Source: Succiniclasticum ruminis DSM 9236 (lineage in GTDB: Bacteria; Bacillota; Negativicutes; Acidaminococcales; Acidaminococcaceae). From it: a stretch of 64,000 nucleotides of DNA. The position numbers were made by a program, and so were the translations under genes. The notes under the pieces are model-generated. The model saw only the letters and a program-made list of their open reading frames with translations, searched no databases and was not told where the DNA came from. Of the stretch, positions 28,919 through 37,002 are shown piece by piece (within the stretch, counting starts at the first letter, position 1; each line of letters begins with the position of its first letter). The stretch lies in contig NZ_FONL01000011.1 of NCBI RefSeq assembly GCF_900112895.1, positions 1 to 64,000 on the forward strand, in the 5' to 3' direction.

Positions 28919-30331
28919 ATGAATAATTATTTACTCCGGATTTTGACAGGGGCGGGCAGGATCGTTCCGCTTTTTACCGTGTTTTTCGTCTTGCTGCATG
29001 CTTCTGCCCAGGCGCAGATCACAGGCATGCGGGCGGGCAGCGGCGCCGCCAGGATACGCATCGTGCTGGATATGGACAGTCCGGCAAAATTTAAAGAAAG
29101 CAGCACGCAGGACAGGATCACCCTGGACATCGATACGGCTGTAAAAAAGAAGCTGCAGCAGACTTTTAACGATGCTTCGGTGAAGGATGTTTCCATAGAA
29201 AAAACAGGGAAAAAAACATCCCGCCTGCAGATTAACCTGAAGAAACCGGCGCAGCATAAGGTTATTGTGCTGAAGAAACCAAACCGGCTTGTTATAGACG
29301 TGTACCGCATCCAGATTGTAAGAATCACAAAAGATCTGGGGGGCGGGCTTGCCTACACCTATTGGCAGGATGACATGAGCGGTCTGCCGGTGCGTTTGTA
29401 CGTGCTGAGCCTGGCTCCGGGCAGCAACTATGAGCTGCGGCCTTTTTCCGGCGCAGGCAGTGCCAACGGCCGGGGAAGGCTTTCCCGGGCTGTGGCGGCG
29501 AGCGGCGCCAGGGCGGCTGTCAATGCCTGCTATTTTGATACGGATGGCTGGGTCATCGGGAACTGTAAATGGAACGGCAGTTTTTTTGGCACCGACGCGA
29601 CGCCTCGCAGCGCGTTTGTGGTGGATAAAGAAGGAAAAGCATCCGTACAGAAAGATCTTGCCTACCGGGGGACGGTTTCCCTGCCGGGCAGCCGTATCCT
29701 TACCATAAAAGGCCTGAACCGGCAGCGGATTACAAATGATCTGGTGCTTTTCAACCGGAACTATGGAAGTTCTACCCGGACCAATGAACACGGCCGCGAG
29801 GTCCGGATCCGCCAGGGGCGGGCTGTGGAAATTTCCTCAAAAGGGAATATGGCGCTGGACAACAATTCCCTTGTGTTGTCCGGCCACGGTGTCAATGCGG
29901 ATGCGCTGGCACGCATCAGACGCGGCGATCGTGTCGCAGTCGACCAGACCCTGGGCAGCCGTACGGCCGATGAAGCCAGACTGGTCGCGGGCGCAGGGCC
30001 TCTTCTGCTGGAAAACGGGCAGGTCAATGTCCGCGTCAGGGAGGAAGCGATAGCGCCGGATATCGCGTACGGACGCGCGCCCCGGACCGGGGCCGGTGTC
30101 ACGGCGGACGGAACCGTCCTGCTGATGGTCGTGGACGGCCGCAGCCAGAATTCAGCCGGCATGACATTAAAGGAGTTTGCGCAGTATCTGAAACGTTTCG
30201 GAGCGGTTTCCGCCGTCAATTTCGATGGCGGGGGATCCTCTGAAATGGTATTGGACGGCAGGATCATGAACCGTCCTTCCGACGGGTCGGAACGGCCGGT
30301 AAGCATCGGCCTTGGCGTGTTCCGGAAATAG
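28919..30331 (+). CDS. Exported phosphodiester glycosidase (NAGPA)-domain protein
   Basis: 470 residues from ATG 28919, with a signal peptide (about 1-34, ending ASAQAQ). Residues about 36-135 form a beta-rich AMIN-like domain (IRIVLDMDSPAKFKES and similar), which in other proteins binds envelope glycans. From about 180 to the end is a NAGPA/DUF2233 domain: VNACYFDTDGWVIGN, the SRNYG-like LFNRNYGSST, AGAGPLLLENGQV, and the VNFDGGGSSEMVLDG block near 430. Such enzymes cleave sugar-phosphodiester bonds. The substrate here is unknown, and a surface glycan or lipid-linked polymer is a guess. Confidence 0.82.
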   Translation: MNNYLLRILTGAGRIVPLFTVFFVLLHASAQAQITGMRAGSGAARIRIVLDMDSPAKFKESSTQDRITLDIDTAVKKKLQQTFNDASVKDVSIEKTGKKTSRLQINLKKPAQHKVIVLKKPNRLVIDVYRIQIVRITKDLGGGLAYTYWQDDMSGLPVRLYVLSLAPGSNYELRPFSGAGSANGRGRLSRAVAASGARAAVNACYFDTDGWVIGNCKWNGSFFGTDATPRSAFVVDKEGKASVQKDLAYRGTVSLPGSRILTIKGLNRQRITNDLVLFNRNYGSSTRTNEHGREVRIRQGRAVEISSKGNMALDNNSLVLSGHGVNADALARIRRGDRVAVDQTLGSRTADEARLVAGAGPLLLENGQVNVRVREEAIAPDIAYGRAPRTGAGVTADGTVLLMVVDGRSQNSAGMTLKEFAQYLKRFGAVSAVNFDGGGSSEMVLDGRIMNRPSDGSERPVSIGLGVFRK

Positions 30332-30399
30332 CAGAGGACAGTCTGTTTTTCCTCATGTAATGCAAATTTGTCACAACGGTGAATTCTGCACAAAGTGTT

Positions 30400-30428
30400 T
30401 TGCCAAATTTTTTTTTTCGTTGTATAAT
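30400..30428 (+). promoter_or_regulatory. Strong promoter for the S55-domain gene
   Basis: -35 TTGCCA (30400-30405), 17-nt spacer containing a T-tract, and a perfect -10 TATAAT (30423-30428). The implied leader to 30475 is about 40 nt. Confidence 0.75.
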
Positions 30429-30474
30429 TAAGTATTATAATGGTTGTATTATGCAATAAAAAAGGAATTCATCC

Positions 30475-32151
30475 ATGAAGAAACTATTTCTTTTGCTTTT
30501 TTTGTTTTTATCTGTGGGGTCCCAGGCTTTTGCCAGAACTCCGCTGATGCCCGTGGAGGATCTGAAAGCGGGGATGCGGGGTTATGCGAAGACCGTAATT
30601 TCCGGTGACACCATAGAAACCTTTCCGGTGGAAGTGCTGGGAGTCACGGGCAGTGATTCCATGGGCTATCAGATTCTGATCAGGGCCGGCGGGGACGTGA
30701 TTGCCCGCAGCGGCGGCATTGCCCAGGGGATGAGCGGCAGCCCGGTCTATATTGACGGCAGGCTGGCAGGCGCCATTGCCTACGGCAAGGCGTTTACCGA
30801 CCCGCACTACTGCCTGCTGACACCGATCCATGACATGCTGGATATACTTGACAAGCCGGAACCCCACAGGGACGTTTCCCCTTCTTTGCTGCCCAAAGGT
30901 ACGCCACTGCTGGCAGGGGGATTTACGCCTGCGGGCATTTCGCTGTTGGAAGAGGGGCTGGAGCCCTTTGGCATGACAGTTGCGGATAGCGGCGCTCCCG
31001 GTACTGCTTCGTCGGCTAAAGATCTGGAACCGGGCAGTTCCGTGGGGGCAGCCCTGATACAGGGGGATCTGACGCTCGGAGCGTTGGGCACGGTGACATG
31101 GACGGATGAACAAGGCAGGATCCTGGCCTTTGGCCATCCCTTTATGAGCCGGGGCGCCGCTGATTTCTTCCTGACAAAGACCTGGGTGCTGGCATCCCTT
31201 CCGAATCTGCAGGCTGCTTATAAAATAGGCAATATCGGCGCGGCGGCGGGCACGTTCAGCCAGGACCGCGGCGCGGGGGTCGCGGGACAGATCGGACGTC
31301 TGCCTGCGTACATACCCATGTATGTTTCGGTTTCGGATACCACTCGCTCGCAGAATGGGAGCGCCAGGGTCAAACTTGTCAATGACGAACAGCTGGCTCA
31401 CAAGCTGGCGGCCTCAGTCCTGGTGAGCCAGGCTGCCAAAACCGTGGACCACGGCAAAGGAGGCAGCGCCCGGATCCGGTTTGATATAACTGCCCGGGAC
31501 GAAAAAGGGGAACTGCTGCATATCTCCCGTGATAACATGTATTTTGACAAGGAGTCCGTTGTAAAACCACTGCCGGCCGAATTGCAGGAAACTGTCCAGG
31601 TGTTGCTTCAGAACAAGCTGGAAAGGGTCAGGATCACGAATATTGACGTGGATGTGGACGCCAGCACGGAGGCCCTGATCGCGGAGATAAAGAAAGTTTC
31701 GGTGAAGGAAAAAGAACCGAAGCCGGGAGACACGATCCATTTGCAGGTGACGCTGAAACCCTACCGGGAAAAGGAATTTGTCCGGACCATTGCTTATAAA
31801 ATGCCCAAAGACGCGAGCGGCGAAGTGCAGTTAAATGTCAGGGGCGGCGCCTCGATGGCCTGGATCCGGGAACTGTTGCGGAAACAGAAAGACGGAGAAG
31901 AAGAACAGGCAAAAAAGGAAGAAAAGAAAAAAGATGTCAAACTGTCTGACTATGTCCGGGAAGTTAACCAGGCGGACCGCAATAACGATATTATCATCGA
32001 ATTCGCGCCAGACCATAAACGGAAGGCTGTCCGGGAGGAAGAGGAAGAAGAATCCCTGGCTTCCCTGTTGAAAGGCGGGCGTAACAAACAGTCCGTGGCT
32101 ATCGACTATATTGTGGATGGCGAGCAGAAGGTCACGGTCAGACTGCCTTAA
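30475..32151 (+). CDS. SpoIVB-like S55 peptidase-domain protein, exported
   Basis: 558 residues with a signal peptide (1-21, ending SQAFA). The S55 core is visible: MPVEDLKAGMRGYAKTV, GGDVIARSGGIAQGMSGSPVYIDG (core GGIAQGMSGSPVY, catalytic-type serine in GMSGSP), then AFGHPFMSRG near residue 220. SpoIVB has a PDZ domain ahead of S55 and works in sporulation signalling, and no PDZ is evident here. The C-terminal 200 residues are beta-rich, then highly charged (EEEQAKKEEKKKDVK). The role outside sporulation is unknown; envelope proteolysis or scaffolding is possible. Confidence 0.8.
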   Translation: MKKLFLLLFLFLSVGSQAFARTPLMPVEDLKAGMRGYAKTVISGDTIETFPVEVLGVTGSDSMGYQILIRAGGDVIARSGGIAQGMSGSPVYIDGRLAGAIAYGKAFTDPHYCLLTPIHDMLDILDKPEPHRDVSPSLLPKGTPLLAGGFTPAGISLLEEGLEPFGMTVADSGAPGTASSAKDLEPGSSVGAALIQGDLTLGALGTVTWTDEQGRILAFGHPFMSRGAADFFLTKTWVLASLPNLQAAYKIGNIGAAAGTFSQDRGAGVAGQIGRLPAYIPMYVSVSDTTRSQNGSARVKLVNDEQLAHKLAASVLVSQAAKTVDHGKGGSARIRFDITARDEKGELLHISRDNMYFDKESVVKPLPAELQETVQVLLQNKLERVRITNIDVDVDASTEALIAEIKKVSVKEKEPKPGDTIHLQVTLKPYREKEFVRTIAYKMPKDASGEVQLNVRGGASMAWIRELLRKQKDGEEEQAKKEEKKKDVKLSDYVREVNQADRNNDIIIEFAPDHKRKAVREEEEEESLASLLKGGRNKQSVAIDYIVDGEQKVTVRLP

Positions 32152-32265
32152 AATTGCCATAAGTTTTTAATATTATACGTTTAAGAATTACAAGATGATG
32201 TATTTCAGTATTATCGGGACCGGCTGTAATCACAGTTTCGTTTTCCGGGGAAAGGAGAGCAGCAT

Positions 32266-33042
32266 ATGTTGCAAGGTGCATGTGCGTTTGTTGGCGCCGC
32301 AGTCCTGAATTTTTGCCAGGCTGCCGGACGGATGATGCTGCTCTTTATAGATACGCTGTCTAAAATTAAAGAAGTCAACATCAAAGAAATGCTGCGGCAG
32401 ATGGCGCTTCTGGGCGCGGATTCCCTGCCTATCGTCCTGCTGACCATGCTGTGTACCGGAATGGTATTCTCTGTGCAGACGGCGAAGGAATTTGTTGAAC
32501 TGGGAGCATCCGGTACCGTAGGCGGCATAGTGGCGATCGCCATGGGACGGGAACTGGTTCCTGTCCTGACGGGAGTTGTCGTCGCCGGGCGTATCGGTGC
32601 GGCCATCGCGGCGGAACTGGGTACCATGAAAGTGACGGAACAGATCGACGCGCTGCGGGTCATGGCCACCAGTCCGGTGCAGTATCTGGTAGCGCCCCGT
32701 TTTCTGGCGATGGCGTTGATGATGCCGGTATTGATCGTTTTCGGTAATTTTATCGGCAATGCGGGTGGTTTTTTTGTCGCTCATTACTACGCCGATATCG
32801 GTTCCATGACATACCTGAATTCCATTAAACAGTTTTGCGAGCCTTTCGACCTTTTCGGCGGTATGATCAAAGGCGTGGTATTTGGCGCTATCATCAGTAT
32901 CGTGGGCTGCTTCAAAGGCCTGAACGCAAAGCAGGGCGCGGAAGGCGTCGGGCTTGCCACTACGGCTTCGGTGGTCCTTTCCATCATATTGATTTTCATA
33001 TTCGATTACTTTCTGACGGTTTTGTTGTATGTAGGTGAATGA
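32266..33042 (+). CDS. mlaE: MlaE-type lipid ABC transporter permease
   Basis: 258 residues with about five membrane segments. It matches the MlaE/YrbE family: ELGASGTVGGIVAIAMGRELVPVLTGVVVAGRIGAAIAAELGTMKVTEQIDAL (cores GRELVPVLTGVVVAGR and ELGTMKVTEQIDAL). In other diderms it forms an inner-membrane complex with MlaF and MlaD that moves phospholipids between the membranes. It is followed by mlaF and mlaD with short overlaps. AAAGGAG precedes the ATG. The ATP-binding partner starts 10 nt after its stop. Confidence 0.92.
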   Translation: MLQGACAFVGAAVLNFCQAAGRMMLLFIDTLSKIKEVNIKEMLRQMALLGADSLPIVLLTMLCTGMVFSVQTAKEFVELGASGTVGGIVAIAMGRELVPVLTGVVVAGRIGAAIAAELGTMKVTEQIDALRVMATSPVQYLVAPRFLAMALMMPVLIVFGNFIGNAGGFFVAHYYADIGSMTYLNSIKQFCEPFDLFGGMIKGVVFGAIISIVGCFKGLNAKQGAEGVGLATTASVVLSIILIFIFDYFLTVLLYVGE

Positions 33043-33052
33043 GCGAGGCACT

Positions 33053-33817
33053 ATGGCTGAATCTGTGATATCCCTGCAGGGACTGGAACTTGCTTTTGGT
33101 GAGAAAAAGGTGCTGCAGGGGGTTGACCTGGAAGTGAAAAAGGGAGAGACCATGGCGGTCATCGGGCCTTCGGGCACCGGCAAAAGCACCATCCTGAAGG
33201 TGCTGATCGGTCTGCTGGCTCCCACAGGCGGGAAGGTCCTGATTGAAGGACGGGATGTATCCAACCTGACCGAAGAGGAATGGAACGAGATCCGTAAGCA
33301 TATCGGGATGGTGTTCCAGTATTCCGCGCTGTTCGACTTCCTGAATGTCGGTGAAAATGTCGCGTTTGGCCTGCGGCAGCATTTCCGGCTGCCGGAGGAG
33401 AAGGTGCGGCAGAAAGTGGACGGACTGTTGCAGGATGTGGGGATGGAGGACGCGAAACAGCTTTATCCGGTGGAACTTTCCGGCGGCATGAAAAAGCGGG
33501 TGAGCCTGGCCAGGGCGCTGGCGATTGAACCGCGCATCGTCCTGTATGATGAACCTACGGCAGGACTGGACCCCATACGCATGATGAATATCAGCCGCCT
33601 GATCCGGGAGACACAGCGCAAGCATAAAGTGACTTCCATACTGGTGACCCACGATATGGATTCGGTGTACGTGGCAGCCGACAGGGTCGCGCTGATTAAT
33701 AACGGAAAGATTGTAGCGGTTGGAACGCCGGAAGAATTCAGACATTCGGACAATCCCCTGATCCGGGGCTTTATCACCGGGGAAGAGATTGCAGGAGCAA
33801 CGGAGGCATTTCGATGA
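33053..33817 (+). CDS. mlaF: MlaF-type ABC transporter ATP-binding protein
   Basis: 254 residues from ATG 33053 (GAGG 6 nt upstream; an in-frame GTG at 33035 overlaps mlaE). Walker A GPSGTGKST, Q-loop VFQYSALFD, signature LSGGMKKRV, Walker B IVLYDEPTAGLDP and the switch histidine in LVTHDMDS are all present. The SGGMKKR signature is typical of MlaF. It powers phospholipid transport through the MlaE permease. Its last 4 nt overlap the mlaD start (ATGA). Confidence 0.94.
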   Translation: MAESVISLQGLELAFGEKKVLQGVDLEVKKGETMAVIGPSGTGKSTILKVLIGLLAPTGGKVLIEGRDVSNLTEEEWNEIRKHIGMVFQYSALFDFLNVGENVAFGLRQHFRLPEEKVRQKVDGLLQDVGMEDAKQLYPVELSGGMKKRVSLARALAIEPRIVLYDEPTAGLDPIRMMNISRLIRETQRKHKVTSILVTHDMDSVYVAADRVALINNGKIVAVGTPEEFRHSDNPLIRGFITGEEIAGATEAFR

Positions 33818-35094
33818 ACACAAGCGAGACAAAGGTTGGCGCTCTGACGCTGGGCGGGGCAGTGATCCTGGCCGCCATGATCAGTTTTCTGGGAGCCTTT
33901 AAATTATTTGACAGCGGGTATGACCTGCATGTGTCCTATCCCTCGGTGAACGGCCTGAAGGTAGGTAGCCCGGTACGCTATGCCGGCGTTCCCATCGGGA
34001 CTGTCAAGGAGGCAAAAGTGGAACCGGACCAGGTTATGATCACCATGCATGTCAACAAAGACGTGCAGATACCGCAGGAATCAGAGTTCACGATTGGTTC
34101 GGACGGCGTGATGGGGGAGAAATACGTGGATATACGCGCGCCTAAAAAATACAGCGGCGTGTATCTGAAACCGGGCAGCAGCCTGACCGGCCAGCCCGGC
34201 GGGGACATCAACGATTTCATGGCAAATTCCGGGAAAGTGCTGGAAAAAGTGGAAGGCATAGCGGATGCCCTGAATAATGTATTCGGCGATAAGGAAGTCC
34301 AGAAATCCATGCGGGACGGCTTTATCAATGCCCGTGAAATCAGTAACAACCTGAGTAAATTTACAAAAGTGATGGCTGAATCTGCCAAAGAAAACCAGGC
34401 GGAAATCCGGAATATGGTAAAACAGTTCAACCAGATGAGCGTCCGCATGAACAAGGCCATGGCACATATGGAAAGCCTGATGAAAGGCGTCGATGCAAAC
34501 GGGCAGACCGGGAGGAACGTTGCCGCAATGGCCAGGAATCTGGCGGTTACCAGCAAAAACCTGGAAACGATTACGAATACGCTGTCAGATGTTGCAAAAG
34601 ATCCCCAGACAAAAGAGGACCTGAAGGCAACGATTCATAACGCCCGGGGCGTAACGGAACGGGCCAACAAGATTCTGGGCATGGGAGACGGCATGAAGGT
34701 AAAAAGTCATGCGGATGTTTTCCACAATATCAAGGGCAGCGACTGGCGCAGTAATTTCGGGGTACAGTTTGAAAAACCGAATAAAGGAACATTCGGTTAC
34801 CTGGGCGCGTCCAGCATCGGAAATGATACCAAGCTTGACCTGTACCTCGGGAAGCGTTTCCATAACATGAATGTCAGCGCAGGGGCCATGCAGGGGAAAT
34901 TCGGCATAGGGCTTGGATACGATCTCAACAACAGGTTCCGTATCTATTCCCAGCTGTATGATTTTGATGACAGCAAGCTGCGCTTTGGCGGAGAATATAT
35001 GATTAAAAATGACATATTCCTGGTTGGAGAGAGCCTGGACCTGCTCCATGGCAGCAGACGGGATGTGTACGTGGGTGTGCGGGCTTACTTCTGA
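33814..35094 (+). CDS. mlaD: MlaD-type MCE protein with C-terminal beta-barrel-like region
   Basis: 426 residues. One membrane helix (about 9-28) is followed by an MCE domain (about 38-115: DLHVSYPSVNGLKVGSPVRYAG, core NGLKVGSPVRYAGVPIG). A long helical section (about 130-290) of regularly spaced amphipathic repeats follows, then about 120 residues with alternating polar/apolar strands (TFGYLGASSIGND, KLDLYLGKRF, NVSAGAMQGKFGIGLGYDL and on) ending in VRAYF with a terminal aromatic residue. That is the signature of an outer-membrane barrel. E. coli MlaD is 183 residues and lacks both parts. Here one protein could span the periplasm, as I recall being reported for Veillonella. Confidence 0.88.
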   Translation: MNTSETKVGALTLGGAVILAAMISFLGAFKLFDSGYDLHVSYPSVNGLKVGSPVRYAGVPIGTVKEAKVEPDQVMITMHVNKDVQIPQESEFTIGSDGVMGEKYVDIRAPKKYSGVYLKPGSSLTGQPGGDINDFMANSGKVLEKVEGIADALNNVFGDKEVQKSMRDGFINAREISNNLSKFTKVMAESAKENQAEIRNMVKQFNQMSVRMNKAMAHMESLMKGVDANGQTGRNVAAMARNLAVTSKNLETITNTLSDVAKDPQTKEDLKATIHNARGVTERANKILGMGDGMKVKSHADVFHNIKGSDWRSNFGVQFEKPNKGTFGYLGASSIGNDTKLDLYLGKRFHNMNVSAGAMQGKFGIGLGYDLNNRFRIYSQLYDFDDSKLRFGGEYMIKNDIFLVGESLDLLHGSRRDVYVGVRAYF

Positions 35095-35158
35095 TAAGCC
35101 GGCATACGGAGAGGAACGGTTTTCCCGGGCGCATCGTATGATGGGCCTGTTGCTATAA

Positions 35159-35188
35159 TTGACTTTTGTGTCAAAAACCATATATAAT
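35159..35188 (+). promoter_or_regulatory. Promoter of the tolC-like gene with operator-like palindrome
   Basis: -35 TTGACT (35159-35164) and a perfect -10 TATAAT (35183-35188), 18-nt spacer. The -35 lies in the inverted repeat TTGAC-N6-GTCAA (35159-35174), which could be a repressor site, as often found ahead of efflux genes. Confidence 0.65.
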
Positions 35189-35230
35189 TATTTGGCTGGT
35201 TTTTTCAGTCAGAAAACTGGAGGTATGGAA

Positions 35231-36709
35231 ATGAAGATGAAAAATACTGCTCGTACAGCTTTGTTGGGGGCATTGTTTACAGTGCTGCTGGTTCCGGGCG
35301 CTTTTGCACAGGGAACATTGCCGATCGATCTGCAGACTGCCCTTGATAAAGCTTTTGCTTCCCATGCGGATATTAAAAAAGCGGAGTACAGCCTGGATGC
35401 GGCGCGGGCGGACTATAATGCCGCCAGGGAGAGCTTCGGGCCCAAGGTGACATTTTCCCATAACACCAACCGGGGCGGCTACTGGGATGAACAGCCGGTA
35501 ATAGGTGGCGGTTACAGTAAAAATCTCAGGACAGCGCACAGCAACAGTTTTAGTCTTTCCGTACCCATTTTTAACGCCGGCCTGAATGCGGCGGAGAAAC
35601 AGGCCAAAGCCAGATACCAGAGCGGCGTGTTAGGGGAGGAACTGGCGTTCATCCGGCTGAAACAGACCGTTTCCAATGCCTATTATACCCTGCTGGCGAC
35701 CATTGACGCCCAGGAAGTCTGTGAGCAGTCGGTAACGACCCTGCAGGACCATCTGAAAAACGTGCAGGCCCAGTATGATGTGGGCGTGGTAGCCAAGGTG
35801 GACCTGCTCCGCAGTGAAGTGGAACTGACATCGGCCCAGCAGGACCTGCTCAAAGCAGAAAACCAGCACAGTATTGCGGAAGCAAGGCTGAACAATATCA
35901 TGGGGATTGCCCAGGATACCAGGCTGGCTCCGGTGGAAGAGCTGGGTTACAAGACCTATGGGGAAACGCTTCCCCACTGCATCGGTTATGCCATGCTCCA
36001 CCGCCTGGATCTGCAGCAGAGCCGTCTGCAGGTAAAAGCGGCGGAAGCGGCGCTGAACGGGGCAAAAGCCGGCTGGACGCCTACGGTTTCCGGTTCCCTT
36101 TCCAACAGCTGGTCGGACGACAGATGGCCCGGTGACGAGGACAGCAACTGGGGCGCCGGTGTAGGTATCAACATGAATGTGTTTGACAGCGGCGTGACGA
36201 AGTCCAATGTGGCCAGGGCCAAGGCAAATCTTATGGCTGCCAAGGAAACCTACCGGCAGGACACGAATAACGTGGAACTGGATGTGCGGAACTGCTATAA
36301 TACCCTGCGGGAAGCGGAAAAACGCATCTCAACCACCCAGGTTGCCGTAGCCAAGGCGGAGGAAGATTATCATATCGCCCAGGTCCGTTACGAAGCCGGC
36401 GTCGGCACCAATACGGATGTGCTGGACGCCCAGGTGGCGCTGAACAGGGCCCGCAACAATTTTAACAGTTCCCTGTACGATTATAACCTTGCGAAAACGG
36501 CCCTGGATACCGCCATGGGTATCGAAGCCCGTCCGGATGACTACAGGTACCTGACTTACGGCGAACGCTATAAAGCAACCAAGGCTGTATACAATGCGGC
36601 AGTGGAAGCTACCGATTCCGACAAGACGCTGAAAGAGACAGTAAAGGCGATGGAAAAAGCCCGGTCAGAACGGCGGAAAGCGGCATCGGCAGCTAAGAAG
36701 AAAGCCTGA
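35231..36709 (+). CDS. TolC-family outer-membrane efflux channel protein
   Basis: 492 residues from ATG 35231, 7 nt after GGAGG. Signal peptide of about 26 residues (ends GAFAQG). The two structural repeats of OEP/TolC are visible: repeat 1 starting LQTALDKAFASHADIKKAEYSL (core ALDKAFASHADIK) with YDVGVVAKVDLLRSEVELTSAQQ (core GVVAKVDLLRSEVEL), and repeat 2 with YEAGVGTNTDVLDAQVALNRA (core GVGTNTDVLDAQVALN). The Ala/Lys-rich tail ends KAASAAKKKA. It would form a trimeric channel for drug efflux or type I secretion. No pump genes adjoin it. The tail is longer and more basic than usual. Confidence 0.88.
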   Translation: MKMKNTARTALLGALFTVLLVPGAFAQGTLPIDLQTALDKAFASHADIKKAEYSLDAARADYNAARESFGPKVTFSHNTNRGGYWDEQPVIGGGYSKNLRTAHSNSFSLSVPIFNAGLNAAEKQAKARYQSGVLGEELAFIRLKQTVSNAYYTLLATIDAQEVCEQSVTTLQDHLKNVQAQYDVGVVAKVDLLRSEVELTSAQQDLLKAENQHSIAEARLNNIMGIAQDTRLAPVEELGYKTYGETLPHCIGYAMLHRLDLQQSRLQVKAAEAALNGAKAGWTPTVSGSLSNSWSDDRWPGDEDSNWGAGVGINMNVFDSGVTKSNVARAKANLMAAKETYRQDTNNVELDVRNCYNTLREAEKRISTTQVAVAKAEEDYHIAQVRYEAGVGTNTDVLDAQVALNRARNNFNSSLYDYNLAKTALDTAMGIEARPDDYRYLTYGERYKATKAVYNAAVEATDSDKTLKETVKAMEKARSERRKAASAAKKKA

Positions 36710-36740
36710 CAATTTTATAGTTCCTTACAGGATAAAACAG

Positions 36741-36792
36741 GCTGTTGGCCGGAACATCATTTCGGATGATGATCCGGCCGGCAGTTTTTTTG
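36741..36792 (+). terminator. Strong terminator after the tolC-like gene
   Basis: A stem of about 12 bp (CTGTTGGCCGGA near 36742-36753 with TCCGGCCGGCAG 36773-36784), with an inner stem CATCAT/ATGATG, followed by seven T. The rest of the 36710-37002 gap holds the tamB promoter. Confidence 0.9.
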
Positions 36793-36855
36793 TCAGATAT
36801 TGTGCCGCAGCGCTGGTTTCAGTGAAAAATTCACAGATGTGATACAAAAAAATGC

Positions 36856-36884
36856 TGTCATTCTGTGTCTCTTTTTGCTATAAT
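36856..36884 (+). promoter_or_regulatory. Extended -10 promoter ahead of tamB
   Basis: TGCTATAAT gives an extended -10 with TATAAT at 36879-36884. The -35 (TGTCAT, 36856-36861) is weak, with a 17-nt spacer. The leader to tamB is about 115 nt. Confidence 0.55.
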
Positions 36885-37002
36885 ATTTCTAATATGGGAT
36901 ATTAGTTTTATTTTTGCAATCATACCGGCTTACGAATGCGGGATGCGCACGGCAGACCTGTATGAATCTATTTTAGAAACTTGACGGGGGCGCGATAACG
37001 AA

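Noticed and set aside
30475-32151. Calling this gene spoIVB outright
   Set aside because: The PDZ domain is missing and the genome shows no sporulation genes in the window; only the S55 domain is supported.
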